From: Acidobacteriota bacterium
GTDB lineage: Bacteria > Acidobacteriota > Thermoanaerobaculia > UBA5066 > Gp7-AA6
NCBI GenBank assembly: GCA_020199905.1
Contig: JAIVJS010000006.1
Location: 1-64,000, forward strand
Direction of reading: 5' to 3'
DNA length: 64,000 bases
The notes beneath the pieces are model-generated. The model was not told the DNA's origin, did not search any database, and saw nothing but the letters and a program-made list of their open reading frames with translations. A program made the position numbers and the translations under genes. This document shows, one piece after another, positions 36,665-45,183 of the stretch. How positions within the stretch are numbered: the first letter of the stretch is position 1; the number at the start of each line of letters is the position of its first letter.

Positions 36665-37762
36665 TCAGCGGGGAGAGACTCCTGGCTCCCGTCGCGCGCC
36701 GAGCCCCAGGCTCTCCCGGTCGCCGCGGCTTTCGGCCTCCGCCAGCGTCATGTCCGCGTCCACCATGAGCTCCACGAGCGATTCGAAGCTCGTGCGCGGT
36801 TCCCACGCGAGCTCCCTCCGCGCCTTCGATGCGTCCCCCTCGAGATTCTGGACTTCGATGGGGCGCAGATGCCGCGGGTCGAGCTCCACGAGAACCCTCC
36901 CCGACCGCCGGTCGATCCCCTTTTCTGAGAGCCCGCTTCCCTTCCATTCGAGGTCCATCCCGCCTCGCCGGAAAGCGATCTGGCAGAACTCGCGCACCGA
37001 GTGGCTCTTGCCGGTCGCGATCACGTAGTCGTCGGGCGTCTCGCGCTGAAGCATCCGCCACATGGCCTCGACGTAGTCCCTGGCGTAGCCCCAGTCGCGC
37101 CGCGCCTCGAGATTTCCGAGGTAGAGACGGTCCTGGGAGCCGTGCGCGATCTTTCCAACGGCCCGGGTGATCTTGCGCGAGACGAAGGTCTCCCCGCGGC
37201 GGGGCGACTCGTGGTTGAACAGAATCCCGTTCAGCGCGAAGAGACCATACGCTTCCCGATAGTTGACCGTGATCCAGAAGGCGTAGGCCTTCGCGACCGC
37301 GTACGGGTTCGCGGGGTAGAAGGGCGTGCGTTCGTTCTGCGGGACCTCGGTTGCCTTCCCGAACATCTCGGACGAGGACGCCTGGTAGATTTTCGGGCCG
37401 ATCTCGAGAGCGCGAACGGCCTCGAGCAGCCGCGTCGCGCCGAGCCCCGTCACGTCGCCGGTGTACTCGGGCGTGTCGAACGACACCTTCACGTGGCTCT
37501 GCGCGCCGAGATTGTAGATTTCGTCGGGCGCGACGTCGCGCAGCACCCGATGGAGAGAGGATCCGTCGCCGAGATCGCCGTGGTGGAGGATCAGCCGGCG
37601 ATCAGGCGCTTGGGGATCCTGGTAAAGGTGGTCGATCCGCGCCGTGTTGAACGAGGAAGAGCGGCGGACGAGCCCGTGGACCTCGTACCCCTTCGCGAGC
37701 AGCAGCTCGGCGAGGTACGAACCGTCCTGGCCGGTGATCCCGGTCAAAAGAGCCTTTTTCAT
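36665..37762 (-). CDS. gmd: GDP-mannose 4,6-dehydratase
   Basis: 365 aa. [20 protein letters not shown] is the Gmd-specific NADP loop; [19 protein letters not shown] binds cofactor phosphate; [10 protein letters not shown] provides the catalytic residues and [12 protein letters not shown] the Tyr-Lys. [17 protein letters not shown] and [15 protein letters not shown] are hallmark GDP-mannose binding motifs. Product GDP-4-keto-6-deoxy-D-mannose is the precursor for fucose, rhamnose, perosamine and colitose. No fcl or per gene is recognised here, but the ColD-like protein at 28745 could use its product. Confidence 0.95.
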   Translation of the reverse strand: MKKALLTGITGQDGSYLAELLLAKGYEVHGLVRRSSSFNTARIDHLYQDPQAPDRRLILHHGDLGDGSSLHRVLRDVAPDEIYNLGAQSHVKVSFDTPEYTGDVTGLGATRLLEAVRALEIGPKIYQASSSEMFGKATEVPQNERTPFYPANPYAVAKAYAFWITVNYREAYGLFALNGILFNHESPRRGETFVSRKITRAVGKIAHGSQDRLYLGNLEARRDWGYARDYVEAMWRMLQRETPDDYVIATGKSHSVREFCQIAFRRGGMDLEWKGSGLSEKGIDRRSGRVLVELDPRHLRPIEVQNLEGDASKARRELAWEPRTSFESLVELMVDADMTLAEAESRGDRESLGLGARREPGVSPR

Positions 37763-37847
37763 CGGTGGATTGAGATCCTTCGCGGGCGGATCTTCTCATG
37801 GGGAAGACGCGCTGGGCGCCGGGCATGCGGCCCCGGGTGTGGGGTGT

Positions 37848-38283
37848 CTGCCTTGGATCGAACGCTCAGCGAGTCGCTCGCCCGCAAGTTCTTCCCGAAG
37901 CGCGACGCGGTCGGGCGCCGGATGAAAGTCGGGCTCGGGGACGAATGGTCCTCGGTCGTCGGCGTCGTCGGCGACGTCCGGCAGCATCGTCTGGTGGACA
38001 GTCGGTCCGACGGTCTACGTTCCGTACCCGCAGGATCCCTGGCCCGTCCTGACCCTCGTCGCGCGCACGCGGATGCCTCCCGAGAAGGCGGCGACCGGGC
38101 TCGCGGCGGCGGTGCGTTCGATCGATCCGACCAGGCGCTGTCCCGCCTCCGGCCGATGCGGCAGGTGGTGTCGGAGTCCGTTTCCGCCCAGCGTCTGCGC
38201 ATGGTCCTGCTCGCGCTGTTCCCCTTCCTGGCGGTGGTGCTCGCCAGCGTCGGTCTGTATGGCGTCATGGCGTACTCGTGGCC
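37848..38283 (+). pseudogene. Remnant of a MacB/ADOP-type ABC transporter permease
   Basis: Three frame segments reconstruct the C-terminal part of an ADOP/FtsX-family permease: LARKFFPKRDAVGRRMKVG and WSSVVGVVGDVRQHRLVD, then in another frame TVYVPYPQDPWPVLTLVART and MPPEKAATGLAAAVRSIDPT, then back to QALSRLRPMRQVVSESVSAQ and a membrane helix ending GVMAYSW. The normal continuation after GVMAYS (a conserved TREIGIR-type stretch) is absent; sequence changes abruptly at ~38283. The 5' boundary near 37850 follows no start and touches a heptad-like GGATCGAACGCTCA. Non-functional fragment with two frameshifts. Confidence 0.8.
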
Positions 38284-38289
38284 CAGAGA

Positions 38290-38412
38290 TCAAATCTGAG
38301 CCCACACCTGCCGCGTCTCCTTCAGCGTCCTCCGGGACTGGACGAAGGCCAGCACCGGAAGCACCAGCAGGAAGAGCGCGAGGCAACCGAGGATCGGAAG
38401 AACTTCGCTCAT
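38290..38412 (-). pseudogene. Short membrane ORF, likely N-terminal fragment
   Basis: 40 codons, ATG at 38412: MSEVLPILGCLALFLLVLPV followed by LAFVQSRRTLKETRQVWAQI and TGA. One membrane helix followed by a basic stretch, like the first ~40 residues of DUF2339-type multi-pass proteins, which continue into a long coiled-coil region. Here the frame stops just where the permease remnant on the other strand is broken off, so both look truncated at one junction (38283-38290). It could also be a genuine small membrane protein. Confidence 0.45.
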
Positions 38413-38510
38413 CAGTTGAATTTTGAAATGGAGAGAGCCATTTTATCAGCGGGAAGAGGAATCGACGGCTTGACCTCCTCGCCGCGCTTCGATAAGGTTC
38501 CCCTCCCTGA

Positions 38511-38708
<198 letters not shown>

Positions 38709-38830
38709 GAGCCGCGTCCCATAGGAACTAAATCCGACGACTCCGACTGCGGCCTCGATGGAGGCGGCGCCGGCTCCGCCGGCGCCCAATCCTGCCCGGC
38801 GGTGATAGAGCCGGCCTCGAGTCAGAATCA

Positions 38831-38967
38831 CCTGCCCCCGCAACCAAGTTCCTTAAACGCCCGGACACCCTCCGGGCGTTGTTATTCCAGACAGGCAAAC
38901 CGGATTTGAACCTGCGACCTTTGGCTGAAAAGCTGTTGCAGGTTCGGGCCGTCTGAACCGGAAGACC
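38831..38967. repeat. 137-bp direct repeat, copy B
   Basis: Near-identical to 38572-38708. It includes a detached copy of the tRNA-fMet 3' end with CCA, a second copy of the terminator, and the inverted T-arm sequence. The tRNA 5' part is not duplicated. Upstream of it (38709-38830) lies 122 bp of spacer containing a GC-rich palindromic stretch (38760-38787) followed by AATCCTGCCC, a shorter tRNA-end remnant. Confidence 0.92.
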
Positions 38968-39183
38968 TTGAACGCCCGGACACCCTTCGGGCGTTGTTAT
39001 TTATCGACCAGGTTGATCGATTTGAACCCGCGACCTTTGTCTGAAGGAAGCCGCAGGTTCGGGCCGTTCCAGGAAGTCCAGCCGATGCCCGGTCCAGGAA
39101 GGGCTGAACCAACCGAATCTCCCTGACGCCTCAGTGGAGGCGGCGCCGGCTGAGCCGGCGTCCGATCCTGCCCCCGCAACCAA
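38968..39183. repeat. Diverged tRNA-fMet-derived repeat unit
   Basis: Third terminator copy (38971-38995), then a degenerate inverted T-arm (GAACCCGCGACCTTTG at ~39026), a GC-rich palindrome-like segment at 39137-39163 and a perfect tRNA end GATCCTGCCCCCGCAACCA at 39164-39182. The remaining ~186 bp to the next gene (39184-39369) contain no recognised feature except a Shine-Dalgarno-like GGAGGTG at its end. The whole 38588-39369 gap has no gene. Confidence 0.75.
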
Positions 39184-39369
39184 ATCAAATGAGGGGTTGC
39201 GTCGCTAGGCGTGACCCCTTTTCTAGAGGTCGGTCGAAAGTCGGCGGTTTTCAAGGCGGTTGCGTCGAGGGTCGAGGCGGAGGCGGGTTCAACTCCCGCC
39301 GCGAGGTCGAAATTAGGGCAAGATTGAATGAATAGCTCGGCCTTCGGGATGGTCTTCTGGAGGTGACTG

Positions 39370-40596
39370 CTGAAACAGGTTCTGCTTGCCCTCTGCTTTC
39401 TGCCGCTCGCCTGCGTCACTCAAAGAGAGGTCATCGAACCCGCCGTCCGCGGTGAGGTTCGGGGCCTCTGGGTGGTTCGAAACTCCCTCACCTCGCCAAC
39501 GGCAATCGAAAAGATGGTCGCGGACGCTCGCGCCGCGCGGATAAACACTCTCGTGGTCCAGGTGCGAGGAAGAGGCGACGCTTACTACCGAAGCCGGTGG
39601 GAGCCTCGCGCGCACGCTCTCCTGGACCAGCCGGACGACTTCAATCCCCTGGCACTGGTGATCGCCCGAGCCCATGCCGCCGGCATTCGAGTGCATGCCT
39701 GGATCAACACGCACCTGATCGGCAACCTCGCCGATCTTCCCCGCGATGGCGAACACATCTTCGTGAAGCATCCGGAGTGGCTGGGAGTTCCACGTGACGC
39801 CGCGGAGGAGCTCTACTCCATGGATCCGCGGGATCCGCGCTATCGCGATCGGATCGTTCGAGTGTCACAGGGGAACCTGAGCGAGCTCGAAGGCGTTTAC
39901 ACCTCTCCTGCTCACCCGGGGGTTCAGGACCACATCTCGAATGTCTTCCGCGATCTGGTCGAGAACTACGACGTCGACGGCGTCCACTTCGACTACGTGC
40001 GCTATCCGAATCCGGACTTCGACTACAGCCGAACGGCACTCGAGCGTTTCCAGAAAGCGGTCCGGCCAACACTTTCGGAAACCGAGAAGCTCAAGCTCGA
40101 CCAGCTCGCTCCCGCTCACCCGCTCGTCTACACCGAAATGTTTCCTGCGTTGTGGGACCAATTTCGCCGGGACCAGATCACCGCCCTTGTCTCGCGGATC
40201 TATAGAGAGGTCAAAGCTCGAAAGCCCCGAGTGCAGGTGACTGCCGCCGTCTTCGCCAACGATGACGACGCTTTTTACCGACGATTCCAGGATTGGAGAG
40301 GCTGGCTGGAGCGGGGCATCCTCGATGCCATCTGCCCGATGGCCTACACGGCCGACACCGACGTCTGGAAACGGCAGATCGCGATCGCCCGCGGCTTCTC
40401 CTTCGGCCGCCAGGTCTGGGCGGGCATCGGCGCGTACCGTCAGCCACCCGAATGTGCTCTGGAGAAGATCGACCTGGCGCGCCGGATCGGAGTGGAGGGC
40501 GTCATCTTCTTCTCTTACGGCCAGATGGTGAGCCCTTCCGCCTGGGCGCCGGCCGGCGACTATCTCAGGCGAATCGGGACCGAGGCCTTTCCGTAA
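39370..40596 (+). CDS. GHL10/DUF187-like glycoside hydrolase, probable lipoprotein
   Basis: 408 aa if translation begins at a CTG at 39370, preceded by TGGAGGTG 5 nt upstream. That start gives LKQVLLALCFLPLACVTQRE, a lipoprotein-like signal ending LAC; the nearest internal ATG (39511) would lose the signal and the first strand of the barrel, and a GTG at 39472 would lose the signal. The body is a TIM-barrel of the DUF187/GHL10 family: EVRGLWVVRNS, INTLVVQVRGRGDAYYRSRW, GIRVHAWINTHLIG, YDVDGVHFDYVRYP (likely catalytic region) and ILDAICPMAYTADTDVW. Relatives act on extracellular polysaccharides. Confidence 0.85.
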   Translation: MKQVLLALCFLPLACVTQREVIEPAVRGEVRGLWVVRNSLTSPTAIEKMVADARAARINTLVVQVRGRGDAYYRSRWEPRAHALLDQPDDFNPLALVIARAHAAGIRVHAWINTHLIGNLADLPRDGEHIFVKHPEWLGVPRDAAEELYSMDPRDPRYRDRIVRVSQGNLSELEGVYTSPAHPGVQDHISNVFRDLVENYDVDGVHFDYVRYPNPDFDYSRTALERFQKAVRPTLSETEKLKLDQLAPAHPLVYTEMFPALWDQFRRDQITALVSRIYREVKARKPRVQVTAAVFANDDDAFYRRFQDWRGWLERGILDAICPMAYTADTDVWKRQIAIARGFSFGRQVWAGIGAYRQPPECALEKIDLARRIGVEGVIFFSYGQMVSPSAWAPAGDYLRRIGTEAFP

Positions 40597-40765
40597 TGGC
40601 CTCACGCGCTTAAACGTCAGCGTCGGCTCGCGAGGAACAGGTCGACGCCCCGACGTCAGTTGAGCTCGTCGCTTCCTGAAACCCGGGTCACTGTCTCCAC
40701 TCCGGCGGAGCCGCGATAGTCACGGCAGCGCTTGAATCGAGGGCCTGGCGTAGACCGGCGCGGCG

Positions 40766-43700
40766 TCAGAACGCGTAGCGCACTCCGAGCTGAAAAGTTC
40801 GCGCGCTGTAGCCGATCGAAGTCGACACGAGCTGTCCGAAGTTATCGGAAGCGAAATCGCTCACGGGAAATCCGAACTGCGTCCGGTTGAAGAGATTGTA
40901 GACCTCGAGCCGCAGAACCACGGCCTGACCGGGAAAGGTCGCAAACGCTTTGTAGAGCCCGAGATCGACCGTCCGAGTGGCGTCGGTGAAGAACGTGTTG
41001 CGGCCGACCAGGGTTTCGGGAGGATCATTCGGCGTCGAGCGGCGGAATCCGTCGCGCGGAAGCTGCGTCTGCGAAGTTCCCGGGTCGTCGATCCTGTTTC
41101 CATTCACGGAGGGATTTACGAGCACCGGCCGCCGCGTGTATCCGTAGATCGAGAGGTCTCCCGCGCCGGTGTCCACGACCGTGAACGGGGTTCCGGACGC
41201 GAGACGCACGACGGTCGAGAGTTGCCATCCGCCGAGGAGCTTTCCCAGCAGATCGGTCCGCGTCCGAAAGATCGGAAGCTGATAGGCGCCGAAGAACACG
41301 AAGCGGTGCCGCGTGTCGAAGCGCGACAGGGCACGCGTGAACCTCTCATCCGGCGACGTGACGTTGGTGTCGCCGGCTCCCACAGCGGTGGCTTCGGATA
41401 CGTCGTCCGTCGCCTTGCTGAAGGTATAGGACATCTGAAATTGAAGCCATCGATCGAAACTTTTCTGGACCTCCAGCTGCACACCGTTGTACGTGCTGGA
41501 GGAACCATTGCTGACGATCAGGTTGCTGGTGAACCGTGGATCCGGCCGCCGTTCGTTCGTCCGCGGCACGCGCAGACCGATTTCGTTGTTGGCAATCGGG
41601 ACCGCTACGGGGCACGTCGGGTTCACGGGAATGCCGGGCAGGCCGGTTCCCGCACAGCGAAAGTCGGACGCATAACGATCGATCCGCACCCCGCGCAGGT
41701 CCGGGAAGCCGGCTCCGGGTGCGTTGTTCGGGTCATTGACGACGACGATCCCGCCCTGCTCGGGCGTGACGGGAAGGTTTCCGAGCTGGTAACGCAGCAG
41801 TCCGACACCCCGGTTGCCCGTATAGCTGAGGCGAACCGTTGAGTTCCAGGGGATTTTCCGCTCGAAGGTCAAGTTCCACTGGCGGGTATAGGGCATCTTC
41901 AAACCGGGATCGATGAGGGTCTCGGAGTGACGCGTGTTTTGAGGACCGGGCGTGAAAACAAACCCGTTCGTGGGGTCGGCCAGGTTCAATGTGTTCGTAA
42001 AACTCAACGAGATCGCGTTCGGCGGATTCGTCCGGACGCTCGCTCCGCCCTGTGAGAAGACGGACTGAAACAGTCGGCCATGGTAAACGCCGTACCCCCC
42101 TCGAATGGACGCGTTTCCGGGGCCCCCGGTCAGCCAGCCGAGAAACCCGCCCTGCCAGCCGGGTGAGTAGGCGAACCCCAGGCGCGGCTCAACGTACTTA
42201 TCGTCGCCAAAGTTGTACTGAATCCGATTCCGGATCTCCCGGGGCGCGGCGACGTATTCGTAGCGGACGCCGAGGTTGACGGTCAGATTCGGCGAGGGCT
42301 GCCAGTCGTCCTGGGCGTACGCGTTGTACTCGTTGATCCGGTTCTCGAGAAAAAACGGCCCGAAAGCCGTCGTGAAGGTCGAGACGCATCCATCCAGAAA
42401 AGCAGCGTAGGGCGAGGAATAGGTCGTCCCGGCACAGACACTGCGGAAGGTGTAGAACCCGCGGGAAAAGTTGTCCGCGCGGTCATCGAGCGCCTGCCGG
42501 CGGATGTCCGCTCCCGCGCGGATCGAATGGCTGCTTCCGAGGAGTGTCGTCAGGTTGTAGACGAACTGGTGATCCGTCTGTTTTCTGTTGATCGGGAAAG
42601 CGCCGGCGTTGCCGATGATCGACCCCGCGACAGGGGAGAGGGCAAAGCGGATGATCGGCGTATCGTCTCCGGCGGCGATATCGACGTTCGTGCTCCGCAG
42701 GCCAAGGCCATACCGAAATTCTCCCGCGGTGCGTCCGGAGAAGAGGTGCGTCCACGTGACGCCCAGGTTCTGCTGCTTGTTGTTCTGCCGGGCCTGTTCC
42801 CCGAGGATCACGTCCTGCGCCTCTCGGATCTGGCGCGTGTACTGGTACCGGCTGGTCACCTGGTCGGACGTTGCGGCATTCCAGTCCAGCCGCCCCGAAT
42901 AGTCCCGGTCCGGCTGATTGAAGTCGACCTGGGTGGCGTACGTGCGGTTGCTGCGGGGGTCATTCGGAGTGACGTTCTGCGGAAACCGCGCCAGAACGGA
43001 GTCGAGAAAAGCCCGGTTTGCCGGCGTGTCATTGCCGCGGGTCAGCCGCGGCGCGGAAAGCTCCGATGCCAGGAACAGATCCCGCGAGTAATCGAGTTTT
43101 CCTTTCCTCTCGGTCTGATCAAAGCTCGCGAATCCGAAGAGACCGTCCCGCACGATGGGGCCCCCGAGTGTCGCGCCGTACTCGTCACGATGATTTTTCG
43201 GCTTCGGTTGCGACCTCGAAAAATAGTTCTTCTCGTTCCACGCGCTGTCCTGGTGGAAATCGTAGGCATCCCCGTGGAAGTCGTTGGTCCCCGACTTGGT
43301 CTGCACCAGGACGACCGCGCCGTATCCGCGGCCGAATTCGGCGGAGAAGTTGTTCGTGATGACCTGGAACTCCTTGATCGTGGAGAGCGCGACTCCCTGC
43401 CGGTTCTGGTTTTCGGAGGAGTCGTCGTTGTTCACGCCGTTTATCTGAAAGGTCGCGCCCCGCGTTCCCGTCCCGTTGAAATTGATCGAGGACCCGGAGG
43501 AGAGGGTCGGGTTGTTCTGACCGGAAGTCGGGTTCTCCTGAAAACCGGCGAAGGTCTCGGCCAGCGAAAGGAAACTTCCCGGATTCAACGTCGGCTTCGC
43601 TTCGATCTGGCGCACGTCGAGCGACTGCTTGATTTCCCCGTCGGTGACGTCGATGTGCGGCTGCTCGGCCGTCACGCTGACCTGTTCGGTGACCCGGGGA

Positions 43701-44047
43701 TCGAGCGAGAAGTTGATGACCGTCGCGTTGTTCAAGGTCACCTGAACGTTTTCGCGCACGATGGATCCGAAACCGGGCAGGGATGCGGCCACCCGGTACC
43801 GGCCGATCGGAAGGAATGTCGCGCTGTAGGACCCTCGCTCGCCGGTCGTGAGAGTGCGCTCCTGCCCGGTTTCGGCGCTGCGGATCGCGATCGCAACGCC
43901 CGGAAGAGCGCCCCCCGCCGAGTCGTGGACCGTCCCCTGCAGACTGCCCGTGACCGTCTGGCCGCGAAGAGCCGAGCCTGCCGGCAGGAGCAGCAGACAA
44001 AGGATCGCACTCCGGGAAATCGGGGAAAACCGCGCGCGAATCATCAT
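40766..44047 (-). CDS. TonB-dependent receptor, carboxypeptidase-regulatory/Oar-like
   Basis: 1093 aa. Chosen start is the ATG at 44047, which has GGAGG 5 nt upstream; an ATG four codons earlier overlaps that site. A signal peptide (SAILCLLLLPAGSALRGQ) precedes a carboxypeptidase-like regulatory beta-sandwich (LQGTVHDSAGGALPGVAIAI), a plug domain (NGVNNDDSSENQ, EFGRGYGAVVLVQTKSGTND) and a large beta-barrel ending in TFQLGVRYAF, the terminal Phe needed for outer-membrane insertion. No TonB box is clear. Probably imports oligosaccharides or peptides; the adjacent GHL10-like hydrolase suggests glycans. Single gene. Confidence 0.92.
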   Translation of the reverse strand: MMIRARFSPISRSAILCLLLLPAGSALRGQTVTGSLQGTVHDSAGGALPGVAIAIRSAETGQERTLTTGERGSYSATFLPIGRYRVAASLPGFGSIVRENVQVTLNNATVINFSLDPRVTEQVSVTAEQPHIDVTDGEIKQSLDVRQIEAKPTLNPGSFLSLAETFAGFQENPTSGQNNPTLSSGSSINFNGTGTRGATFQINGVNNDDSSENQNRQGVALSTIKEFQVITNNFSAEFGRGYGAVVLVQTKSGTNDFHGDAYDFHQDSAWNEKNYFSRSQPKPKNHRDEYGATLGGPIVRDGLFGFASFDQTERKGKLDYSRDLFLASELSAPRLTRGNDTPANRAFLDSVLARFPQNVTPNDPRSNRTYATQVDFNQPDRDYSGRLDWNAATSDQVTSRYQYTRQIREAQDVILGEQARQNNKQQNLGVTWTHLFSGRTAGEFRYGLGLRSTNVDIAAGDDTPIIRFALSPVAGSIIGNAGAFPINRKQTDHQFVYNLTTLLGSSHSIRAGADIRRQALDDRADNFSRGFYTFRSVCAGTTYSSPYAAFLDGCVSTFTTAFGPFFLENRINEYNAYAQDDWQPSPNLTVNLGVRYEYVAAPREIRNRIQYNFGDDKYVEPRLGFAYSPGWQGGFLGWLTGGPGNASIRGGYGVYHGRLFQSVFSQGGASVRTNPPNAISLSFTNTLNLADPTNGFVFTPGPQNTRHSETLIDPGLKMPYTRQWNLTFERKIPWNSTVRLSYTGNRGVGLLRYQLGNLPVTPEQGGIVVVNDPNNAPGAGFPDLRGVRIDRYASDFRCAGTGLPGIPVNPTCPVAVPIANNEIGLRVPRTNERRPDPRFTSNLIVSNGSSSTYNGVQLEVQKSFDRWLQFQMSYTFSKATDDVSEATAVGAGDTNVTSPDERFTRALSRFDTRHRFVFFGAYQLPIFRTRTDLLGKLLGGWQLSTVVRLASGTPFTVVDTGAGDLSIYGYTRRPVLVNPSVNGNRIDDPGTSQTQLPRDGFRRSTPNDPPETLVGRNTFFTDATRTVDLGLYKAFATFPGQAVVLRLEVYNLFNRTQFGFPVSDFASDNFGQLVSTSIGYSARTFQLGVRYAF

Positions 44048-44111
44048 GCCTGCCTCCATGGGAAAGACGGGGAACGAATTTTCCGCGAATTCTAATCTAA
44101 CGCCCGACTCT

Positions 44112-44266
44112 TCACGCTACGAGCACCAAAAGGGAGGTTTGAGAGCCTCCCGGGGACATCCCGCGGACGATCAAGTGAAACGTCGTGAAGAGGACCGAGA
44201 GCAGAGACGTGATGGTCAGCGTGACCGTGTGTTTCCTTTGAAGAACTCCTTGCTGAACTCGTTCAT
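44112..44266 (-). pseudogene. Fragment of a small membrane protein with frameshift
   Basis: ATG at 44266 gives MNEFSKEFFKGNTRSR and stop; shifting frame continues as TVTLTITSLLSVLFTTFHLI and VRGMSPGG before a stop at 44112. A single helix followed by TFHL..(D)IVRGM.PGG recalls a small conserved membrane-protein family that is often next to DUF2975/XRE pairs. The join needs one frameshift, and the C-terminal helices are missing. Confidence 0.5.
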
Positions 44267-44301
44267 CGGCTCGCGCTCCCTTTGCTCGCCGCCGCCGGTC
44301 G

Positions 44302-44568
44302 CTAGCGTTCTGGTTGCTCCGACTCAAACCGGAGAAGGTCGCCAGGCGGCACGAGGGCGCGTCGCAGATCGCCTCGAGAGTCGAGAAGCGGATCGCGCGC
44401 GCCTTGCCGGTCTTGACGTAACGCGTTCGCGGCGACAAACGCGTCGCCCGCGCGAACTGTCTCAACGATCGCGAGCAGCCGTCTGAGGACGACGTAGTTC
44501 AGCGGGATCGCGACGAGGCCGACCACCGCGATCGCGCGCAAGCCCATGATCAGCTGGTCTGCCTCAGC
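44302..44568 (-). pseudogene. DUF2975 and XRE regulator remnants fused by deletion
   Basis: Frame one (from ~44568) reads LIMGLRAIAVVGLVAIPLNY and LLAIVETVRAGDAFVAANALR, the C-terminal half of a DUF2975 membrane protein. At ~44415 the sequence switches frame to KTGKARAIRFSTLEAICDA, the recognition-helix end of a Cro/C1-type HTH, then returns to PPGDLLRFESEQPER and stop, the typical end of that HTH family. DUF2975 genes are normally followed by an overlapping XRE gene, so the 3' end of one and 5' end of the other have been deleted. Both are inactive. Confidence 0.65.
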
Positions 44569-44861
44569 CCGCGTTCGAGCTCGGGAATCCGTTGAGGACG
44601 TTCGCGCTGCTGGCCGATGGGAACGGTTGAATCGTGGAGCGTGAGAGGTTTTGCTTCGCAGGTACCCTGAAGCGCTCGACGTCCTCGATGGTCTGGCTAG
44701 AAATGACGCCTCGGGGCTGAACCGGCGAACATGTCGTTGGCCGAGGTCGAGGAGTGGCCGATCCTGGATGATTTCCGGAAATCGAAGGTCTTTCGGAGAG
44801 GGCGGATCAGGATGGGCGCGTGACTTATATGCCGGTCGCACGAAAGGACAACTCTCGGTAC

Positions 44862-45137
44862 CCGGTCATCAACGGCCCGTGTTCTGTCCGCGCGAAGGTT
44901 GGGTGCTACAGGGATGACCCGGGTACGTCGCGAGCAATCGGGAATCAGCGCCGGGCTGAGAGGAACGGTGTGACAGTGCGGACAGCCCTCATAACCGAAA
45001 AGGTCGCAGGTTCGAGCCGTCTAAACAGCAAGGCGCGGCCGAAGGCCCAAAGTCCCCACACGGGAGGCGGCCTCGCTCTGCGGGCGCCCAATCCTGCCCG
45101 ACGATGACCGGCCGACATCGTTCTCAGAATCCTGCCC
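44862..45137. repeat. Diverged tRNA-fMet-derived repeat unit in a gene-free stretch
   Basis: 44569-45183 has no supported gene. It contains CGTGTTCTGTCCGCGCGAAGG (~44880), repeated at ~47300; a tRNA-fMet remnant CTCATAACC at 44988-44996 and GGTCGCAGGTTC at 45002-45013; a GC-rich segment at 45063-45089 followed by AATCCTGCCC; and TCCTGCCCGCAACGA at ~45130. The order matches the units at 38.6-39.2 kb and 47.3-47.6 kb. Confidence 0.65.
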
Positions 45138-45183
45138 GCAACGAACCAGCCGCAACCGAGAAACCCGCCCGGCTTCTCTTTCC

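Noticed and set aside
38831..38847. Second tRNA-fMet gene
   Set aside because: Only the 3' 16-17 nt are present; the 5' acceptor strand, D-arm and anticodon arm are missing.
42527..44095. 522-codon plus-strand open frame
   Set aside because: Antisense to the TonB receptor; no recognisable domain and low-complexity Arg/Val composition.
44651..45107. Small plus-strand frames between the DUF2975 remnant and asnB
   Set aside because: They run through tRNA-derived repeat sequence and have no start context or homology.
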